Source: DASUPK01 sp963695675 (GTDB lineage Bacteria > Actinomycetota > Thermoleophilia > Solirubrobacterales > 70-9). Taken from it: DNA of 64,000 bases. Position 1 is the stretch's first letter; each line of letters starts with the position of its first letter. The position numbers and the translations under genes were made by a program. The notes below the pieces were generated by a model that was not told where the DNA came from, made no database searches, and saw only the letters and a list, made by a program, of their open reading frames with translations. The stretch is taken from assembly GCA_963695675.1 (NCBI GenBank), contig CAVOGY010000005.1, positions 62,001-126,000 on the forward strand. Direction: 5' to 3'. Below, in pieces: positions 33,710-44,231 of this stretch.

Positions 33710-34412
33710 GCAGCCGGACGACCGCCCCGGCCGGGTCGTCGAGATGGTTCACCTCGACCGCGAGCCGACGGGCGAGCCCGAGGGCGCGCTGATCCTTCTC
33801 CACGGCCGCGCGGTCGACGTGCGCGACCTCTATCCGTTGCTCGAGGAGCTCGACCCGGAGCGCAAGCTCTTCGGCCTGACCCCCGGCGCGCCGCTCACCA
33901 ACGTGCCGCCCGGCGGGCGCCACTGGTACGTGATCGAGCGAATCGGTTATCCCGACGAGGACACATTCGTGAACACGTTGGCGATGCTCTGCCGGTTCCT
34001 GGACGACGAGCTCCGCCATCGCGGCATCGCCTGGGAGAAGACGGTGATCGGCGGATTCAGCCAGGGCGCCGCCGTCGCCTGCGCGGTGGCCCTTGGGATG
34101 GGTCGGCCGCGAGCGGCGGGACTGCTGATGATGAGCGGCTTCTATCCGATGGTCCGTGGCTGGAAGATGGATCCGAGCGCGAAGCGCGGCATGCCCGCCT
34201 ACGTCACACACGGCGCATACGACCCTGTGATCCCGGTCGGCTTCGGCCGGAAGGCCCGCGATCTGCTCGAAGAAGGCGGGCTCCAGGTCATCTACCGGGA
34301 GGCCCGGGTCCAGCACTCGATCGACTTCGCCCTCATCCCGGAGATCCGCGACTGGGTCGCCTCCGTGATCACCGGGCAACCGGTGATCGAGGGACCTCCC
34401 ACGGCCCGCTAG
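33696..34412 (+). CDS. alpha/beta hydrolase, phospholipase/carboxylesterase (MhqD-like)
   Basis: The 238-residue hydrolase has the nucleophile elbow GGFSQGAAVA with its Ser, an Asp in THGAYDPVIPV and a His in ARVQHSID, completing the triad. An early ILLHGRAVD forms the oxyanion region. The length and order fit the carboxylesterase/phospholipase group that includes MhqD. The start is a GTG at 33696, 14 nt inside the dioxygenase gene; an ATG at 33744 is the alternative. The coupling to a ring-cleaving dioxygenase suggests the pair degrade aromatic or quinone compounds together, which is inference from family pairs. Confidence 0.88.
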   Translation: MSPPEQPDDRPGRVVEMVHLDREPTGEPEGALILLHGRAVDVRDLYPLLEELDPERKLFGLTPGAPLTNVPPGGRHWYVIERIGYPDEDTFVNTLAMLCRFLDDELRHRGIAWEKTVIGGFSQGAAVACAVALGMGRPRAAGLLMMSGFYPMVRGWKMDPSAKRGMPAYVTHGAYDPVIPVGFGRKARDLLEEGGLQVIYREARVQHSIDFALIPEIRDWVASVITGQPVIEGPPTAR

Positions 34413-34422
34413 GCGGGGCCCG

Positions 34423-35504
34423 CTACTGCGGCGGGCACGGGGCGTCGAGCGCCTCGCGGGCCGTGCCGTTGATCCTGTAGCGCTGGATCATGCACTCGGT
34501 GGTGTCCCCGTCCGAGGTGATCGAGTAGCTGCCCAGGACCGAGCCATCGCGTTGGGCGCCGATCACGGCACCTCGAACGTCGTCGCGGAAGGAGGACGCA
34601 TCGGTCCCGGCGTCTCGGATTCCCTGCAGTACGAGTGCCATGGCCTCATAGCCGTAGGCGGCGTAGGGCCCCGGCGGCCGGTGAAACCGCCGCTGGAACT
34701 GGTCGGAGAACTGCCGCCCGGGGAGACGGGCCGGATCGAGTTCCGCGCTCAGTTGCAGGGTCTGGGGCGCGGTTCCGTACACGGCCAGCCGGGCGGTCCC
34801 GGGCTCATAGACGACGCGCGTGTCGCCGTTCGACGCGACTGCGACCTGACGCGGCGGCTTGCCGGGGCTCACCTGGATTCCGTGTTGCGTCGCGGCCGAC
34901 TTGAACTCGGACGCGGCCAGGTTCTGGTAGGGAGAGCCGTCCGAGGTAACGGCGGCGGCGGTCGCGCCCAGTTCCGACGCCCAGGCGGCGGCGGCATCGT
35001 CCACGATGTCGTCACCAGGGACTGTCCGGGCGAAGTTGACGGAGCCCGAGGGCCGGTAACGGTCGGGCGAGTCCGGGTAGCCGGCCGCAGGAGCGGTCAA
35101 GTCGACCCCGCCAGCACCCGGGGAGACCTGAACCATCCCCGCCTGGTTTGTGATCGGTGCCGAGGCGCGAGTCGGCTCGGAGTCCAGCTCGCCGATGTAG
35201 CCGGCCGCGGAGGAATCCTGAATGGCCGTGCGGGCGTTGGCTCCGACCGCAACGGGGTCCCAGAGCTTGCCCTTGGCGTCGTCGAGAAACTGGGCACGGA
35301 CCAGGAGCGAGCCCGCCTTCTGTTGGGCCTGCTCGAGCGCGAGGCGGGCTCCGTCCGCTGCGTCGCGTCCGTCGGCTCCGCGCGGGCCGGTCAGGGGTAG
35401 GCTGACGTAGACCGCGACGGGGGCCTCGATCTTGGCGCTCCCATTAAACCCGCACCCCGCGGCCGCAATCACGATCAGCAGCGCCGAAAGCGCGACCCGA
35501 CGCA

Positions 35505-35505
<1 letters not shown>
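34423..35505 (-). CDS. periplasmic-type substrate-binding lipoprotein (branched-chain amino acid type)
   Basis: From a GTG at 35505 the protein is 360 residues. The N-terminus RRVALSALLIVIAAAGC is a lipoprotein signal with Cys at the AAGC lipobox. The remainder fits type I binding proteins of the LivK/Peripla_BP_6 kind: VYVSLPLTGPRGADGRDAADG, later AYGYEAMALVLQGIRDAG. The start shares one base with the stop of the phosphofructokinase gene (TAGTG), so the two are coupled. No permease or ATPase is adjacent, so this is an orphan binding protein; it may serve a transporter elsewhere or act as a sensor. The ligand is unknown. Confidence 0.85.
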
Positions 35506-36530
<1,025 letters not shown>

Positions 36531-36538
36531 CGGCGATC

Positions 36539-36544
36539 AATCTA
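36539..36544 (-). promoter_or_regulatory. -10-like TAGATT before the phosphofructokinase gene
   Basis: TAGATT on the minus strand ends 8 nt before the ATG at 36530. No Shine-Dalgarno sequence intervenes. Confidence 0.45.
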
Positions 36545-36571
36545 CTCCGCCGCCGTCCCAGGCGACCCCTC

Positions 36572-37000
36572 TCAGCGCTCGGAGATCTCCGCGCTGAGGA
36601 CCGGTTTGACATCGACGATCGGGGTGCCGTCGAGCGCCTCGAGGTTGCTCACCTTCATCCTCGGGCCGTCGAACGAGAGGACCTCGACCCGGTGGAGCCC
36701 GATCGGATTCGGCCGATGGTGCGACCGCGTCGTGAAGACCCCTGCCGGCGGCCGGGAGGTGTCGCCTCGCGGATGGACGACCAGCACGTCCCGATCGGCA
36801 CGATCGAGCCAGCTGAGCAGGACGAGCTCGTCGCCCGGCTCGATGCCCTGCAGGCCGTCGAGCACGTCGGGTTCGAACTCGATCCAGGCGTCGGGCGCGC
36901 CCTCGTCCCCCTGCCTGGGCGCCGATTCCATGTCGGTCAGCGGCGACTCGACTCGGCCGATGACGGTGAGCTCGTACGTGGCTACGGCCGAGTGATCCAG
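36572..37000 (-). CDS. TsaA/TrmO-like tRNA methyltransferase family protein
   Basis: The protein shows the TsaA-family signature TTRSHHRPNPIGLHRVEVL and a first strand YELTVIGRVESPLTD, then GLQGIEPGDELVLLSWL. E. coli TrmO N6-methylates threonylcarbamoyl-adenosine 37 of some tRNAs using S-adenosylmethionine; activity here is inferred from the family. The start is uncertain. The only ATG, at 36931, would remove the conserved first strand. Upstream in frame there is no ATG, GTG or TTG near it, so I place a tentative CTG at 37000, inside the end of the small membrane gene. A base error near 36985 is the other explanation. Confidence 0.75.
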   Translation of the reverse strand: MDHSAVATYELTVIGRVESPLTDMESAPRQGDEGAPDAWIEFEPDVLDGLQGIEPGDELVLLSWLDRADRDVLVVHPRGDTSRPPAGVFTTRSHHRPNPIGLHRVEVLSFDGPRMKVSNLEALDGTPIVDVKPVLSAEISER

Positions 37001-37146
37001 TCGATGAGCGGACGGGCGACGCGCAGCAGGGCGCCCGTGAAGACGCCGCCCAGGAAGAGCAGGGCGTCGACGGGCCCCGGCACCCCGAGGCCGTAGGCGA
37101 TCACCATCACGCAGCCGCCGAGGACCGTAAAGAGGATCACCTGCAC
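36982..37146 (-). CDS. 54-residue two-helix membrane protein
   Basis: A GTG at 37146, 11 nt after the trpA stop, opens a frame to a TAG at 36982-36984. The product has one hydrophobic helix (VILFTVLGGCVMVIAYGLGV), a short turn with Pro-Gly-Pro, and a second helix (DALLFLGGVFTGALLRVA) before a basic end. I do not recognise a family. The position in the gap between trpA and the TsaA gene, the clean hydrophobicity and the absence of any other gene there support it. It is too small to exclude chance. Confidence 0.5.
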   Translation of the reverse strand: MQVILFTVLGGCVMVIAYGLGVPGPVDALLFLGGVFTGALLRVARPLIDWITRP

Positions 37147-37157
37147 GGGTCGGAAGC

Positions 37158-37971
37158 CTATCCGGCGAGGGCCGCGCGGGTGGCGCGCAGGAAGTCGGTG
37201 ACCCCCCGGACGGCCGAGTCAGAGTCCGAGGCATCAGCCACCTCACGAACGAGCCTGGTCCCGATGATGACCCCGTCGGCGTGCTTGCCGACGGTGGCCG
37301 CCTGCTCGGGCGTCGAGATCCCGAAGCCGACCGCAACGGGAACGCTCGACTCCTCCTTCGCGGCGGCGATCAGCACGGTGAGCTCGGCGGGGAGCTGCTC
37401 GCGCTCGCCGGTCACCCCGACGGTCGAGACGAGATAGACGAACCCGTGCGCCGAGGCGCAGATCTGGGCGCGCCGTCCCGGGGGGGTCGTCGGCGCGACC
37501 AGCGGGACCAGGGCCAGGCCGCGCCCCTCGAGCGTCTCTGCGATCGGGCCCTGCTCCTCCAGAGGGAGGTCCGGGACGATCACGCCCGAGGCGCGAGCCG
37601 CCGAGGCGAGCGCGACGAACTCCTCGACTCCCTTCGCCAGGACCATGTTGGAGTAGACCATCAGGGCGACGGGAATACGCTCGCCGACCGCGGCGCAGGT
37701 CTCGAGCACGGATTCGAGCGTCGCCCCGACGGCCAGCGCCGCGGTGTCGGCGGCATGGATCGTCGGGCCGTCGGCGAGCGGGTCCGAGAAGGGCACCCCG
37801 AGCTCGATCAGATCAGCGCCGGCCTCGGCGTAGGCGCCGGCGACGGCGGTGGCGGTCTCCTGGTCGGGAAAGCCGCCCATCAGGTACGGCATCAGCGCGG
37901 CGCGGCCCTCCTCCCCCGCCGCTTCGAAGGCCGCGGCGATTCGGGCAGCACCTGTCTCGGTTGTGGTCCCG

Positions 37972-37979
<8 letters not shown>
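37158..37979 (-). CDS. trpA: tryptophan synthase alpha subunit
   Basis: TrpA splits indole-3-glycerol phosphate to indole and glyceraldehyde 3-phosphate and passes indole to TrpB. The 273-residue protein has the catalytic pair Glu59 (DLIELGVPFSDP) and Asp70 (LADGP), spaced 11 apart as in E. coli (49 and 60). It also has GFVYLVSTVGVTG and the phosphate-binding GFGISTPEQ and GVIIGTRLV. The ATG at 37979 overlaps the trpB end by 8 nt. It is the third gene of trpF-trpB-trpA, and two small downstream genes may share the transcript. Confidence 0.95.
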
Positions 37980-39143
<1,164 letters not shown>

Positions 39144-39147
<4 letters not shown>

Positions 39148-39791
39148 CGCGATGCCGCTCTCGAGGGCACCTGCACGCCCGCCGCCTCCAGGAACGCCTC
39201 GACCTTCGCCTGGTCCTTGCGTCCTGGTTCCGCCTCGACACCGCTGACGACGTCGACCGCGAATGGCCTCACCAGCTCGATCGCGTCGGCCACGTTGTCG
39301 GCGGTAAGCCCTCCAGCGAGGATCATCGGGACCTTCGAGCGGCGCTTTGCAACCAGGTCCCAGTCGAAGCTCTGGCCCGTCCCGCCATGGAGGCCGTGCC
39401 AGTAGGCGTCGAAGAGGTGGAAGTCGGTCCGGAACGCCTCGGCGGCCCTGACGTCGGCGGCGCTCTTGATCCTCATCGCCTTGATCACCTTGGCGCCGGT
39501 GCGGCGGGCGGCCTCGACGCAGAACGACGGGCCCTCCTCGCCGTGGAACTGGAGCAGGGTGAGGTTCTCGCGATCTGCCGCGTCGATCACCTCGTCCAGC
39601 GAAGAGTTGACGAACACCCCGGCGAGCTCGCAGCGGCGTTTCAGCGCCGCTCCGATCTCCTCGGCGACGTCAGGGCTGACGTAGCGCGGGCTCTCGCGAT
39701 GGTGGATCAGCCCGATCGCCCAGGCCCCGTGGCTCGCCGCATGCTCGGCGTCGGCGAGATTGGTGATGCCGCAGACCTTGACCTTGGTCAT
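39144..39791 (-). CDS. trpF: phosphoribosylanthranilate isomerase
   Basis: TrpF converts phosphoribosylanthranilate to its carboxyphenylamino-deoxyribulose phosphate form. The 215-residue TIM barrel starts TKVKVCGITNLADAEHAA with the catalytic Cys in VCGIT. It has LLQFHGEE, the catalytic Asp region in FHLFDAYWHGLHGGTGQSF, and phosphate sites ILAGGLTADNV and DVVSGVEAEPG. The ATG at 39791 lies 6 nt after a TACCCT hexamer. Actinobacteria such as Streptomyces lack trpF and use the dual-purpose PriA. The presence of a genuine TrpF here argues for a lineage outside the classical actinomycetes. Confidence 0.95.
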
Positions 39792-39797
39792 GCGCGA

Positions 39798-39803
39798 AGG
39801 GTA
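39798..39803 (-). promoter_or_regulatory. trpF: -10-like TACCCT before trpF
   Basis: TACCCT on the minus strand ends 6 nt before the trpF ATG. It would start the trpFBA transcript without a leader, leaving no room for an attenuator. Confidence 0.5.
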
Positions 39804-39846
39804 GGCGGATTCACCGGTCCTCCATGCGAGCCTGCCTTCTCGGGCG

Positions 39847-39852
39847 TAGGCT
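39847..39852 (+). promoter_or_regulatory. -10-like TAGGCT before the CFA-synthase-type gene
   Basis: TAGGCT ends 7 nt before the ATG at 39860 and supports that start over an upstream ATG at 39824. Confidence 0.4.
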
Positions 39853-39859
39853 GAGGGCG

Positions 39860-41104
39860 ATGACCGCGACCGAGGGAGCCTCCAGACGATTGGCTCTCGG
39901 GGCGCTTTCCAGCCTGCGTCACGGCCGGCTGGACCTGGTCGAGCCCGGCGGCCGCCGCCTGCACTTTGGAGATCCCGACGCGGATATCGCCGCGACCGTC
40001 GAAGTCCACTCGCTGGGCTTCTATCGCGCCATGCTTGGGGGTAGCATCGGACTCGGCGAGGCCTACCGGGACGGCGTCTGGGACTGCGACGACCTCGTCC
40101 GATTGGTGCGGATCGCGGCCCGCAACATGGCGCCCCTCGACCGCTGGCGACGCCGCCTCCACCCCCTGCTCGCGCCACTCCAGCGAACGCTCTGGCGTCT
40201 GCCGCGGAATAGCCGCCGCGCCGCCCGGCGCCACATCTCCGCCCACTACGACCTCGGCAACGATCTCTTCGCGCTCTACCTCGACGAGTCGATGATGTAC
40301 TCGTCGGCCGTCTTCCCCCATCCGGAGGCGACGCTCGCCGAGGCACAGGCGCACCGCCTCGAGCGGATCTGCCGGGCGCTGGAGCTCGGCCCCGACGACC
40401 ACCTGCTCGAGATCGGAGCCGGCTGGGGTGCGATGGCCGCACACGCCGCCAGCCATTACGGCTGCAGGGTGACCACGACGACGATTTCGCGCGAGCAGCG
40501 CGACGGCGCGCTGCTTCGGATCCGTGAGGCTGGTGTCGAGGACCGGGTTACGGTGCTGTTGGACGACTATCGGAAGCTGCGCGGCCGCTACTCGAAGCTC
40601 GTCTCCCTGGAGATGCTCGAGGCGGTCGGCTGGCAGTACTTCGACGTATTCTTCCGCCGCTGTTCGGAGCTGCTCGAGCCAGACGGGCTCTTCTTCCTGC
40701 AGGCGATCGTGATCGACGACCGCCTCTACGAGGTGGAGAAGGCGGCGCGGAGCTTCTCCAACACTCTGATCTTCCCGGGCGGCTGCCTACCGTCGATCGA
40801 GCTGATCCAGCGCTGCGTCGCCCGCCAGACGAACATGAGCACGATCTGGCTGGAGGAAATCGGCGCCCACTACGCCCGTACCCTCGAGCTCTGGCGGGAA
40901 CGCTTCACCGCCAACGCCGACCTCGCCGCCGAGCTCGGCTACGACGAGCCCTTCCGGCGCCTGTGGACGCTGTGGATGGCGATGAGTGAGGCCGGGTTCC
41001 GGGAGCGGCGGTTGCGCGACGTGCAGATGCTATTTGCGAAGCCGCAGCGCTCGACTAGGGTCTCGGAGGAGAGATGGCCGAGGGCGACGGCAAGACCGTT
41101 CTAG
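39860..41104 (+). CDS. cyclopropane-fatty-acyl-phospholipid synthase family methyltransferase
   Basis: The 414-residue enzyme has the CFA-synthase N-terminal domain (SLGFYRAMLGGSIGLGEAY, then DGVWDCDDLVRL). A SAM-dependent methyltransferase core follows with HYDLGNDLFALYLDESMMYS and LEIGAGWGAMAAHAA. ISREQRDGALLRI and SLEMLEAVGWQYFDVFF belong to the catalytic part. Members add a methylene or methyl group to the double bond of membrane phospholipid acyl chains; which of the two cannot be told. The end overlaps the start of the next dehydrogenase gene by 31 nt, a long overlap, so the pair is probably coupled and both may act on lipids. Confidence 0.92.
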   Translation: MTATEGASRRLALGALSSLRHGRLDLVEPGGRRLHFGDPDADIAATVEVHSLGFYRAMLGGSIGLGEAYRDGVWDCDDLVRLVRIAARNMAPLDRWRRRLHPLLAPLQRTLWRLPRNSRRAARRHISAHYDLGNDLFALYLDESMMYSSAVFPHPEATLAEAQAHRLERICRALELGPDDHLLEIGAGWGAMAAHAASHYGCRVTTTTISREQRDGALLRIREAGVEDRVTVLLDDYRKLRGRYSKLVSLEMLEAVGWQYFDVFFRRCSELLEPDGLFFLQAIVIDDRLYEVEKAARSFSNTLIFPGGCLPSIELIQRCVARQTNMSTIWLEEIGAHYARTLELWRERFTANADLAAELGYDEPFRRLWTLWMAMSEAGFRERRLRDVQMLFAKPQRSTRVSEERWPRATARPF

Positions 41105-42120
41105 TCACGGGTGGCTCCGGCTACCTCGGCGGCTGGTGCATCGTCGAGTTGCTTCGGCGCGGCTACCGGGTGAGGACGACGGTCCGCAATCCGGCGCGCG
41201 AGCGGGAGGTGCACGCCAGCGTCGCCTCGCAGGTCGACCCGGCTCACCATCTCACCGTTCACGCGGCCGACCTGATGAGCGAGGAGCACTGGGCCCACGC
41301 GATCGAGGGCTGCGACTACGTGCTTCACGTCGCCTCACCGTTCCCACCGAAGCAGCCCAAGGACCCTGACGAGCTGATCGCCCCGGCGCGAGAGGGGACG
41401 CTGCGCGTCCTGCGGATCGCGCTCGACGCGGGCGTCAAGCGCGTCGTCGTCACATCCTCGATCGCGGCGGTGAGGCTTGCCAAGGGCGCCGATGCGAAAA
41501 CGCTCAACGAAGAGGACTGGACCGACCCCGACGAGAGCGGTCTGACTCCTTACGTTCGCTCGAAGACGATCGCCGAGCGGGCAGCCTGGGATCTCGTCCG
41601 TGAGCGCGGCGATGAGGATCGGCTCGCCGTCGTCAACCCCGGCGCCATCATCGGCCCGGTGCTGAACGACGACCTCTCCTATTCGCTGCAGTCAATCGAG
41701 CGGTTGCTCAAAGGAATGCCGGGCGTGCCGAGGCTGGGGTTCAGCTTCGTTGACGTCCGCGACGTCGCCGACCTCGAGATCAGGGCGATGACTGCGCCCG
41801 AGGCGGGCGGCCAGCGATTCATCGCCGTGACCAAGTTCCTCTGGTTCGAGGAGACCGCCCGGATACTTCGGGACCGTTTGGGTGACGGAGCCTCGAAGGT
41901 GCCCACCCGGACCATCCCGGACTTCGTCGTCAGGGGCATGGCCCTGTTCGATGGCGGCATTCGCTCCGTGGTCGGTGGCCTCGGCAAGAGAACCGAGCTC
42001 TCCTCGGAGAAGGCCAGGACCACGCTGGGTTGGTCGCCGCGCCCGATCGAGGACACGATCGCCGAGACCGGCGAGAGCCTGATCGACCATGGAGTGGTGG
42101 CCGCGCCGGCGGCCGCCTAG
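41074..42120 (+). CDS. NAD(P)-dependent extended SDR (dihydroflavonol reductase-like)
   Basis: The 348-residue protein has the extended-SDR Rossmann motif VLVTGGSGYLGGWCIVELL. Further motifs are DYVLHVASPFPP, the active-site region VVVTSSIAAVRL and the YVRSKTIAERAAW segment with Tyr and Lys of the catalytic set. This matches aldehyde/dihydroflavonol-4-reductase-like enzymes that reduce ketones or aldehydes. The substrate is unknown. The ATG at 41074 lies inside the preceding CFA-synthase-type gene and has GGAGGAGAG just before it, a good Shine-Dalgarno sequence that confirms this start. Confidence 0.9.
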   Translation: MAEGDGKTVLVTGGSGYLGGWCIVELLRRGYRVRTTVRNPAREREVHASVASQVDPAHHLTVHAADLMSEEHWAHAIEGCDYVLHVASPFPPKQPKDPDELIAPAREGTLRVLRIALDAGVKRVVVTSSIAAVRLAKGADAKTLNEEDWTDPDESGLTPYVRSKTIAERAAWDLVRERGDEDRLAVVNPGAIIGPVLNDDLSYSLQSIERLLKGMPGVPRLGFSFVDVRDVADLEIRAMTAPEAGGQRFIAVTKFLWFEETARILRDRLGDGASKVPTRTIPDFVVRGMALFDGGIRSVVGGLGKRTELSSEKARTTLGWSPRPIEDTIAETGESLIDHGVVAAPAAA

Positions 42121-42129
42121 GCGAGACCG

Positions 42130-43338
42130 CTACGGCTGCGAACTCGAGCTCGAGTCCTGCACATGCGCGGGGCGGTCGCCCAGCTTGACCGTGACGTCCT
42201 TCTGCTGGCCGTCGCTCCACACGGTCAAGGTGAGGTCATCTCCGGGCTTGCGGTCGTTGACCGCCGAGATCACGTCGTTCATGCCGGAGATCTGCTTCCC
42301 GTCGACCTTGGTGATGATGTCGCCGCCGATTGGGACGGTCTGGCCCGCGATCGTCGCCTGGCCGGTGGCACCCTTGATGCCCGCGTCGTCCGCGGGCCCG
42401 CCGCCCAGCACCTGCTCGACCAACACACCCTGGTCGACCGGGAGGTTGAGGGCCTGAGCGATGTCCGGCGTGATGTCGCTGCCGCTGATGCCCAGATACG
42501 CGCGGTGGACCTCGCCGCCGGACTCGAGCTGGGAGACCACGTCGGCCGCGGTCTTGATCGGGACGGCGAATCCGACGCCCTCGTTGCCTCCGCTCTGACT
42601 CTCGATCTGGGAGTTGATACCGATCACCTGGCCGGCGCCGTCGATCAGGGGGCCACCCGAGTTGCCGGGATTGATCGCGGCGTCGGTCTGGATGACGTTG
42701 CTGATCGAGAAGCCGTTGGGTGCCTGGATCTGGCGCTGGAGCGCCGAGACGATCCCGCTCGTCACCGTCCGGTCGAGTGCGAACGGGTTACCGATCGCGA
42801 CGACCGGGTCGCCCACCTGCACCTTCGTGGAGTCGCCCAGCGGCAGCGGGTTCACTCCCTCGGTGTTGTCGACCTTGAGCACGGCGATGTCACTGGATGG
42901 GTCGATCCCGACGACCTGGGCCTGCTGGCTGTCGCCGTCTCCGAGCTGGACGTCCACACTCTTCGCGCCCTGGACGACGTGGGCGTTGGTGAGGATGTGG
43001 CCGTCGTTGTCGATCAGGAAGCCCGAACCGGTGGCGGTGCTCTGCTGCTGCTGGGGGAATCCGAAGACGGACTGGGTTTGCTGCACGATCTGCGACCGGA
43101 TGAAGGCGACGCCCTCGGCGTCGCGCTGGTAGATCTCATGGACCGTCAGGCCCTTGTCTGACGAGCTGCTTGCCGGGCGAGCGAGAGCAGAGGGCGCGAC
43201 CACTGCGGACGAGGAGGAGCCGTCGCTCGTGTCGACAACCCCCGACTTGATCAGGATCAGGCCGGCGATCAGGACGACGAGGCCGCCCCCTACGGCGGAC
43301 CCGAAGCTGGTCGAGAGAAATCTCCTGACGCTCTGCAC
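42130..43338 (-). CDS. membrane-anchored HtrA/DegP-type serine protease with PDZ domain
   Basis: The 402-residue protein has an N-terminal anchor helix (AVGGGLVVLIAGLILI, residues 15-30) and a Ser-rich linker. The trypsin-fold protease has triad His120 (TNAHVV), Asp150 (SSDIAVLKV) and Ser227 (GNSGGPLI). A single PDZ domain covers about residues 285-390 (YLGISGSDI, GGDIITKVDGKQISG). It would degrade or refold damaged proteins outside the membrane. The start is a GTG at 43338. It interrupts the two tryptophan blocks and has its own upstream region containing a 10-bp palindrome. No anti-sigma or two-component genes are adjacent. Confidence 0.93.
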   Translation of the reverse strand: MQSVRRFLSTSFGSAVGGGLVVLIAGLILIKSGVVDTSDGSSSSAVVAPSALARPASSSSDKGLTVHEIYQRDAEGVAFIRSQIVQQTQSVFGFPQQQQSTATGSGFLIDNDGHILTNAHVVQGAKSVDVQLGDGDSQQAQVVGIDPSSDIAVLKVDNTEGVNPLPLGDSTKVQVGDPVVAIGNPFALDRTVTSGIVSALQRQIQAPNGFSISNVIQTDAAINPGNSGGPLIDGAGQVIGINSQIESQSGGNEGVGFAVPIKTAADVVSQLESGGEVHRAYLGISGSDITPDIAQALNLPVDQGVLVEQVLGGGPADDAGIKGATGQATIAGQTVPIGGDIITKVDGKQISGMNDVISAVNDRKPGDDLTLTVWSDGQQKDVTVKLGDRPAHVQDSSSSSQP

Positions 43339-43359
43339 GCAGGTCAGTGTCGGCGCAGG

Positions 43360-43369
43360 CGATTAATCG
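43360..43369. promoter_or_regulatory. 10-bp perfect palindrome upstream of the HtrA-type gene
   Basis: CGATTAATCG lies 21 nt before the GTG start of the protease and is AT-rich for this genome. It is a candidate operator; the 74-base gap to trpC holds nothing else I can assign. Confidence 0.3.
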
Positions 43370-43412
43370 TCTCTAAGCCGCTGCTACGGGTTCTCTAATA
43401 AGTTCCCGGCGT

Positions 43413-44222
43413 CTAGAGGAAGTGCTCGCGAGTGGACTCCTCGTCCGCCGTCAGCTCCCTGACTTTGGCCGCCGGGTCGTCCGCCCGCATCAGCGCCTCG
43501 CCGATCAGCACCGCGTCGACTCCCACCCGCTCCAGCTCCTCGAGCGTCGAGCGCTTTGCTATCCCGCTTTCGGATACGACCGTCTTGCCGGCCGGGACGT
43601 CGGTGATCAGCTCGAACGTCGTCTGCACGTCCACGCTGAAGTCGTCGAGGTCGCGGTTGTTGATCCCGATCACCTCGGCGTCGACCGTGAGAGCGGTCTC
43701 CAGCTCACGCTCCTTGTGCACCTCGACCACGGAGTCCAGGTCCAGCCCGATGGCCTCGGTGTGCAGAATGGCCAGGTCCGCCTGGTTGAGAGCCCTGACG
43801 ATCAGCAGCACGGCGTCGGCCCCGGCGATCGCAGCCTCGTAGAGCTGATACGGGTCCACGATGAAGTCCTTTTGCAGCACGGGAAGCTCGCAGGCCTCGC
43901 GCGCCTCCCTGAGGTCGGAGAGTGAGCCGCCGAAATGCGGCCCGTCGGTCAGGATCGAGAGCGCTGCCGCGCCCCCCTCCTCAAACGCCCACGCGATCTC
44001 CGCCGGGGCAGCTCCATCGCGGATCTCTCCCGCGCTCGGCGAACGCCGCTTGAACTCCGCGATCAGCGAAAGGCCCGGCCTGGTCAGGGCCTCGCCGAAC
44101 GGGCGCTGCTCAGGCCGCTCGCCAAGGCGGCGCTCCAGGTCCGACAGCGGGACCTCGGCCCGCCGACGCTCCACGCCTGCCCGCGCTGCTCGGACCAGCT
44201 CTTCGATCATCCCCATCTCCAT
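43413..44222 (-). CDS. trpC: indole-3-glycerol phosphate synthase
   Basis: TrpC closes the indole ring from carboxyphenylamino-deoxyribulose phosphate. The 269-residue TIM barrel shows LIAEFKRRSPSAG with the catalytic Lys and LSILTDGPHFGGSLSDL. LPVLQKDFIVDPYQLYEA, VIGINNRDLDDFSVD and VVSESGIAKRSTLEEL follow. It is a single-function protein, not fused to TrpF as in E. coli. It lies 9 nt downstream of trpD and ends the hisIE-trpE-trpG-trpD-trpC unit. The product feeds the separate trpFBA block 4 kb away. Confidence 0.96.
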   Translation of the reverse strand: MEMGMIEELVRAARAGVERRRAEVPLSDLERRLGERPEQRPFGEALTRPGLSLIAEFKRRSPSAGEIRDGAAPAEIAWAFEEGGAAALSILTDGPHFGGSLSDLREAREACELPVLQKDFIVDPYQLYEAAIAGADAVLLIVRALNQADLAILHTEAIGLDLDSVVEVHKERELETALTVDAEVIGINNRDLDDFSVDVQTTFELITDVPAGKTVVSESGIAKRSTLEELERVGVDAVLIGEALMRADDPAAKVRELTADEESTREHFL

Positions 44223-44231
44223 GCTGGGACC

